Assembly: GCA_963804865.1 (NCBI GenBank)
Contig: CAWDSH010000026.1
Span: forward strand, 124,001 to 188,000
From: CAVVEQ01 sp963804865
Lineage (GTDB): Bacteria > Chloroflexota > Anaerolineae > Anaerolineales > Anaerolineaceae
Length of the DNA: 64,000 nt
Direction: 5' to 3'
Within the stretch, counting starts at the first letter, position 1. The number at the start of each line of letters is the position of its first letter. Shown in pieces: positions 60,400 to 64,000 of this stretch. The position numbers and the translations under genes were made by a program. The notes under the pieces are model-generated. The model ran no database searches. It worked only from the letters and a program-made list of their open reading frames with translations, and was not told where the DNA came from.

Positions 60400-61096
60400 A
60401 TGTTCAAGAAATCATCAGTCGTCTTACTATCACTTTGGATTGGTTTTCGTCTTGGCAGCCTGCGGCAGTACCAGCCAGGCAGCTGAGACCCAGCAGGCCA
60501 CGCCGGGTATGGTGGAAATCGACTCTTCCACCATGACCGAGGATATGAAACTTGTCCTCGGGACACTTAAACTGGAAGACACCGATCTGGCAGTTGATAA
60601 AGAAGAAGCAGCGGTTTTACTGCCCTTATGGAAGGCGGTCAGGGTCCTCAAAAGCGACGATACCATATCGACGCAGGAAATGGACGCACTTTACCAGCAG
60701 ATCAGGGATGCGATGAGCGCGGAACAGATAGAAGCGATCGATGCGATGACGTTCTCCGATGAAGACATAAATGCCTTGATCGCGTCCCTGGGAGTTGGAT
60801 TTGGTACAACAGCAGAGGGGGAGGAAGGATCCGGTCAAACGATGCGGGAGATGCGACAAATACCTTCCGGAGGTGGATTTCCTTCAGGGGACGGACCATC
60901 AGGGGGTGGCGCACCACCTGGTGATTTCCCGGGCGGTGGTGAATTGAGGATCGAAGGTGGAACAGGTTTTGAAGGAATGCCCGTCACGGAAGGCGACGTG
61001 ACAACTGAAGGAACTGTCCAATCTGCTGGAAACAGGATGCTGGACATGCTCATCGAACCGCTTATCCGATTGCTAAAGGAAAGAGTGATGTCTTAG
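60400..61096 (+). CDS. lipoprotein of the MacAB-like operon, frameshifted in its signal peptide
   Basis: ATG 60400 has AAAGGA upstream. Removing one T at 60433-60435 joins MFKKSSVVLLSLG to LVFVLAACGSTSQ, a standard lipobox. The mature part (about 210 residues) has a helical segment (TEDMKLVLGTLKLEDTDLAV, then EMDALYQQIRDAMSAEQIEAI) and a Gly/Pro-rich tail (about 130-185) with repeated GGG and PSGG units. It follows the exporter permease in the same direction, so it probably acts outside with that complex or depends on its signal. The family is not recognised. Confidence 0.78.
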
Positions 61097-61267
61097 ATCA
61101 ATAACCGTGCTGTCTTCTCCTTCTTTTCACCGGCGTATCGTCCCTGGGCGATGCGCCGGTGGTGATATATTGGCCATGAACCTCTCATCTTTGTAAAGTG
61201 CCCCGAAAGCCATTTTCCACTATAATTTTACTTACGCAGTCAATTCTTCCTGAACAAGGACGGATGC

Positions 61268-63049
61268 ATGGCAAGTCTGGTCGGTCAATCATTGGGGCGT
61301 TATCACGTCATCGAGCAGCTGGGCGAAGGCGGCATGGCGGTTGTTTATAAAGCCTTCGATACCCGCCTGGAACGCCCGGTAGCGCTCAAGGTGATCCGCA
61401 CCGAGAAGCTGGAAGAAGAGCAGTTCCTGGCACGCTTCGAACGTGAAGCCAAGGCGCTGGCGAAGCTGACGCATCCCAATATTGTCCACATCAATGATTT
61501 CGGTGAGCATGAAGGCATCCCCTTCCTGGTGATGGATTACATCCCCGCCGGCACGCTCAAGCAGCGCCTGGGCACACCCATCCACTGGGGTGAGGCAGCA
61601 CGCTTCCTGGCGCCCATCGCGCGTGCGCTGGAATATGCCCACCAGCGCGGCATCATCCACCGCGATATCAAACCATCCAACATCCTGGTGACCGAATCGG
61701 GCGAGCCGATGCTCACTGATTTTGGCATTGCCAAGATGCTGCAGGGGGAGCAAGCGGTCAATTTGACTTCATCCGGCATTGGACTTGGAACACCGGAATA
61801 CATGTCACCGGAGCAGGTGATGGGTACCGTGGTGGACGGGCGATCGGACGTGTATTCGCTTGGCACGGTACTGTATGAAATGGTCACCGGGCGGACACCC
61901 TACAAGGCGGATACACCCATGGCGATCGCCATCAAGCAGGTGAACGACCCGCTGCCCCGCCCGCGCCAGTACGTGCCCTCCCTGCCGGCACAGGTGGAAC
62001 AGGTGATCTTCAAGGCGCTGGGCAAGCAGGCGGATGACCGCTACCTGGAAATGGGTGCCTTTGCCGCCGCGCTGGAGAAGATGGCGGAGAACGCTCCCGC
62101 GGAAGCACGCAAGGCGACCATCACAGGCGTGCACGCCCCGGGGATCGCGCTGGTTGAACCGCTGGCGCCCAAGACCAAACTCTCGCTAAAACAGAGAATT
62201 AAAAAATTCTACAAGGAAAATACGACCTGTGTCATCATCGTGGCGATCCTATTGGTGGTGATCAGCTGCGGGTGTCTCATCCTGGGGGCATGGCAGGAAA
62301 GAAAGAACCAACAGGCAGCCGCCACGCAGACCGCGGAGGCTGCGCAACCAGCGCTGGTGATCAAGGCCACGGAAACAAAGGTCCCGCCTCCCCCGGTGGA
62401 GCCAACACCCATTGATGATAAATTGCGCGTCAGCGCCTGTAAATTCATCCCCGCGCCGCCAACGTTTGATGCCATCTTCATCAACAGCCCGGTCAATTTC
62501 GTGGCCGGTTTGGGGGGCGACGCATTCTTCTTCACGGAAAACCGCGGGAAGGTGGAGTTCCTGGATAAAGGCGCTCACCTGGTGTCCGGTCCCGAATCAG
62601 CCGCCGTGCTGGGCATCATGGCGAAAAACCCGCGCAATATATTGTCCCTGCGCATGTCGACCAGCTCGGCGTTCAGTATCATCCTGATCGACAAGGATGC
62701 TCTCAATGAGCAATCACCCGAAAATAAACGCCCGCTGATCAAGGTTGCGCTGCAGGTGGAAAAGAACGAAGGTAATAACGCCGGTCTCTATACGATGGAA
62801 AATGACCAGATGAACCCGATTGGAACCTTCACCTTTCCAATGGAAAAGGAAGTGATCGTGGTTTTTGATATCGCCAGCCACAAGTTCAACCTTTATGATG
62901 CCCGCGGTGAGAATATTTTCGGTACACAGCTTCCGGAATCGATCCTCGCCGGGGGCAGCTATTGGATCGTTGGCGATCCCGCCGGGGAAAATATTGCCAT
63001 CACCAACTTGCTCGTGCGCCAGGTCTGCTATCTTGACGCCGAGAGATGA
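61268..63049 (+). CDS. PknB-like serine/threonine protein kinase with an extracytoplasmic domain
   Basis: This 593-residue membrane kinase has an intact N-terminal kinase domain (about 10-270): glycine loop LGEGGMAVVYKAFD, VAIK-type ALKVI, HRD motif IIHRDIKPSN, DFG motif LTDFGIAK and APE-type TPEYMSPEQ. A juxtamembrane basic stretch (about 300-316) precedes the membrane helix (about 318-338, TCVIIVAILLVVISCGCLIL). A Pro-rich linker leads to an external domain of about 200 residues beginning KLRVSACKFIPAPPTFDAIF cut to its first block; no PASTA repeat is present, so the ligand is unknown. TATAAT lies at 61221-61226. It should phosphorylate cytoplasmic proteins in response to an outer signal. 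Confidence 0.93.
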   Translation: MASLVGQSLGRYHVIEQLGEGGMAVVYKAFDTRLERPVALKVIRTEKLEEEQFLARFEREAKALAKLTHPNIVHINDFGEHEGIPFLVMDYIPAGTLKQRLGTPIHWGEAARFLAPIARALEYAHQRGIIHRDIKPSNILVTESGEPMLTDFGIAKMLQGEQAVNLTSSGIGLGTPEYMSPEQVMGTVVDGRSDVYSLGTVLYEMVTGRTPYKADTPMAIAIKQVNDPLPRPRQYVPSLPAQVEQVIFKALGKQADDRYLEMGAFAAALEKMAENAPAEARKATITGVHAPGIALVEPLAPKTKLSLKQRIKKFYKENTTCVIIVAILLVVISCGCLILGAWQERKNQQAAATQTAEAAQPALVIKATETKVPPPPVEPTPIDDKLRVSACKFIPAPPTFDAIFINSPVNFVAGLGGDAFFFTENRGKVEFLDKGAHLVSGPESAAVLGIMAKNPRNILSLRMSTSSAFSIILIDKDALNEQSPENKRPLIKVALQVEKNEGNNAGLYTMENDQMNPIGTFTFPMEKEVIVVFDIASHKFNLYDARGENIFGTQLPESILAGGSYWIVGDPAGENIAITNLLVRQVCYLDAER

Positions 63050-63066
63050 GATTTGAGGATCAAGAA

Positions 63067-63090
63067 AACGCCGGGAAACCGGCGTTTTTT
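63067..63090 (+). terminator. Rho-independent terminator
   Basis: AACGCCGG and CCGGCGTT form a stem with a GAAA tetraloop, followed by a T-run. It ends the kinase gene; the A-rich left side may also serve the converging hydrolase. Confidence 0.9.
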
Positions 63091-63109
63091 AATTCATTGA
63101 GAATATTAT

Positions 63110-64000
63110 TTAAATTCCACACACTTTGAGGAATTCATCCACGCGGCGTTCGTATTCCCCGGGGTTGGAAGTGAAGGCCTGGGCGTGACCGGCAGCGGGT
63201 ACCATGTACAGTTCACGGATGCCGGCGGTCTTGGCGTCGAACAGTTCGCGGCTCATTGGAGCGGGGACATAATCATCGTCCTCACCATGGATGAGCAGCA
63301 GCGGGGACGCGACCTTTTCCATCACCGGTAACGGTGAAGCATTTTCAAAGGTCATGCCGCTGAGCAGCCGGCACCAGAATTCACCCACGTAGAGCAGCGG
63401 CATGGGCGGCAGGTGATAACGTTTTTTCAGGTGATAGGTGACCAGCCGCTCCAGGTCAGAATATGGACAATCGGCAATAACGAATGCAGGGCGGGGATCG
63501 ATGGCGGCGTGCTGCAGGGCGACGGCTGCTCCCAGGGATTCTCCCATGGTGCCCGCGATACCGCCGGGACCCAGCTGCGCAAGCGCCCAGGTCATCCAGG
63601 CGCGCATGTCCTGCTTCTCGTAGAGGCCAAAGGTGATGTTAGGTCCACCGGAACGCCCGTGGTGGCGCAGATCCATGATCAGGATATTGAAACCACGCCG
63701 CCGGAACATAGGCATGTATTTCACAGAACCGTAGAGCCCATAGGTGAAGCCGTGCGCGAGCAGCAGGGTCTTTTTTGAGTCCTGGGCGGGAAAATAGATT
63801 CCGAAAAGCGGGTAGCCTTGTGGTGATTGGATGACCATCTCGCGCTTTGGCCAGGCATCATACTCGGCACCATCCAGGTTCCCGTTTTCAACCTCGATGC
63901 GGTAGGTTTCTTCGGCAGAATGCCCGCGGGGCAGCACGAGTTGGGTTGCCAGGTAAAAGCCAGCGGCAAGGATCAGGATCACCAACAGGATCAGGATTAG
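63110..64000 (-). CDS. alpha/beta hydrolase (N-terminus cut by window edge)
   Basis: The frame is open to the window edge, so the start is not visible; a TTG at 63985 has no ribosome site. An N-terminal membrane helix (ILILLVILILAAGFYLATQL, cut here to 20 residues) precedes a serine-hydrolase domain: LLLAHGFTYGLYGS, ILIMDLRHHGRSGG, GTMGESLGAAVAL (nucleophile Ser), LLIHGEDDDYVP (acid Asp) and AAGHAQAF (His). The type with RHHGRS and GESLG is that of membrane-attached BAAT/peptidase S15-like hydrolases. It probably faces outward; the substrate is unknown. The gene converges on the kinase. Confidence 0.87.
   Translation of the reverse strand, partial: LILILLVILILAAGFYLATQLVLPRGHSAEETYRIEVENGNLDGAEYDAWPKREMVIQSPQGYPLFGIYFPAQDSKKTLLLAHGFTYGLYGSVKYMPMFRRRGFNILIMDLRHHGRSGGPNITFGLYEKQDMRAWMTWALAQLGPGGIAGTMGESLGAAVALQHAAIDPRPAFVIADCPYSDLERLVTYHLKKRYHLPPMPLLYVGEFWCRLLSGMTFENASPLPVMEKVASPLLLIHGEDDDYVPAPMSRELFDAKTAGIRELYMVPAAGHAQAFTSNPGEYERRVDEFLKVCGI

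Overview
The window looks like a chromosomal segment of an anaerobic bacterium of the phylum Chloroflexota, most likely class Anaerolineae. The evidence is indirect: high G+C coding DNA, lipoproteins rather than Gram-negative outer-membrane machinery, DUF5667 and DUF4405 proteins, a PknB-like kinase with an extracytoplasmic domain, a flavodiiron protein, and mercury-methylation genes of the hgcAB type. No rRNA, tRNA, integrase, transposase, relaxase or CRISPR array was seen.

Region by region. (1) 1-4032, minus strand: a cell-envelope O-acylation operon with an MBOAT acyltransferase, two SGNH-type proteins, a broken lipoprotein and an easily missed 44-residue membrane microprotein ending in W-I-Y-Q-G-F, much like DltX of the D-alanylation system. 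(2) 4204-10400: a plasmid-like replication and partition module with eight iteron-like repeats, ParA plus a ribbon-helix-helix protein, ParA plus ParB, and on the other strand an ExeA-type AAA ATPase, a small protein and a protein carrying DnaA domain I with a winged-helix-like part. Related perfect palindromes lie at 5871 and 10311, and phased operator repeats lie in the divergent promoter. (3) 10404-17435: Lon-N-like protein, 5-oxoprolinase subunits PxpB, PxpC and PxpA, a secreted beta-helix protein and ProC. (4) 17566-26550: lipid and glycerol metabolism (esterase, FGGY kinase, ADPS-like FAD enzyme, GlpD and its GntR regulator), interrupted by an A+T-rich foreign-looking gene and two clusters of dispersed inverted repeats. 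(5) 26662-28367: hgcB, hgcA, an ArsR-type regulator and its likely operator. (6) 28416-39796: aminopeptidase T, an isoprenoid-synthase-like protein, TetR, redox membrane proteins, hydrolases, a metallophosphoesterase and a truncated MgtA-type ATPase lacking its phosphorylation site. (7) 39843-51409: a heterodimeric ABC exporter, TPR protein, small operons, an ECF sigma factor with a DUF5667 partner, and a DUF4405 membrane cytochrome-like protein. (8) 51472-64000: phospholipid synthesis pair, flavodiiron protein, two-component system, MacAB-like exporter, Ser/Thr kinase and a partial hydrolase.

About seventeen genes carry lesions. Most are single added bases at runs of two to four identical bases, where the two reading frames join into one clean family member. 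This pattern points to sequence or assembly error more than to mass decay, so such genes are given one full span with the join described. The mgtA-like gene is different, because about 145 codons are missing.

Three things stand out: the DltX-like microprotein beside MBOAT, the hgcAB-arsR locus, and the iteron/partition/split-initiator module.
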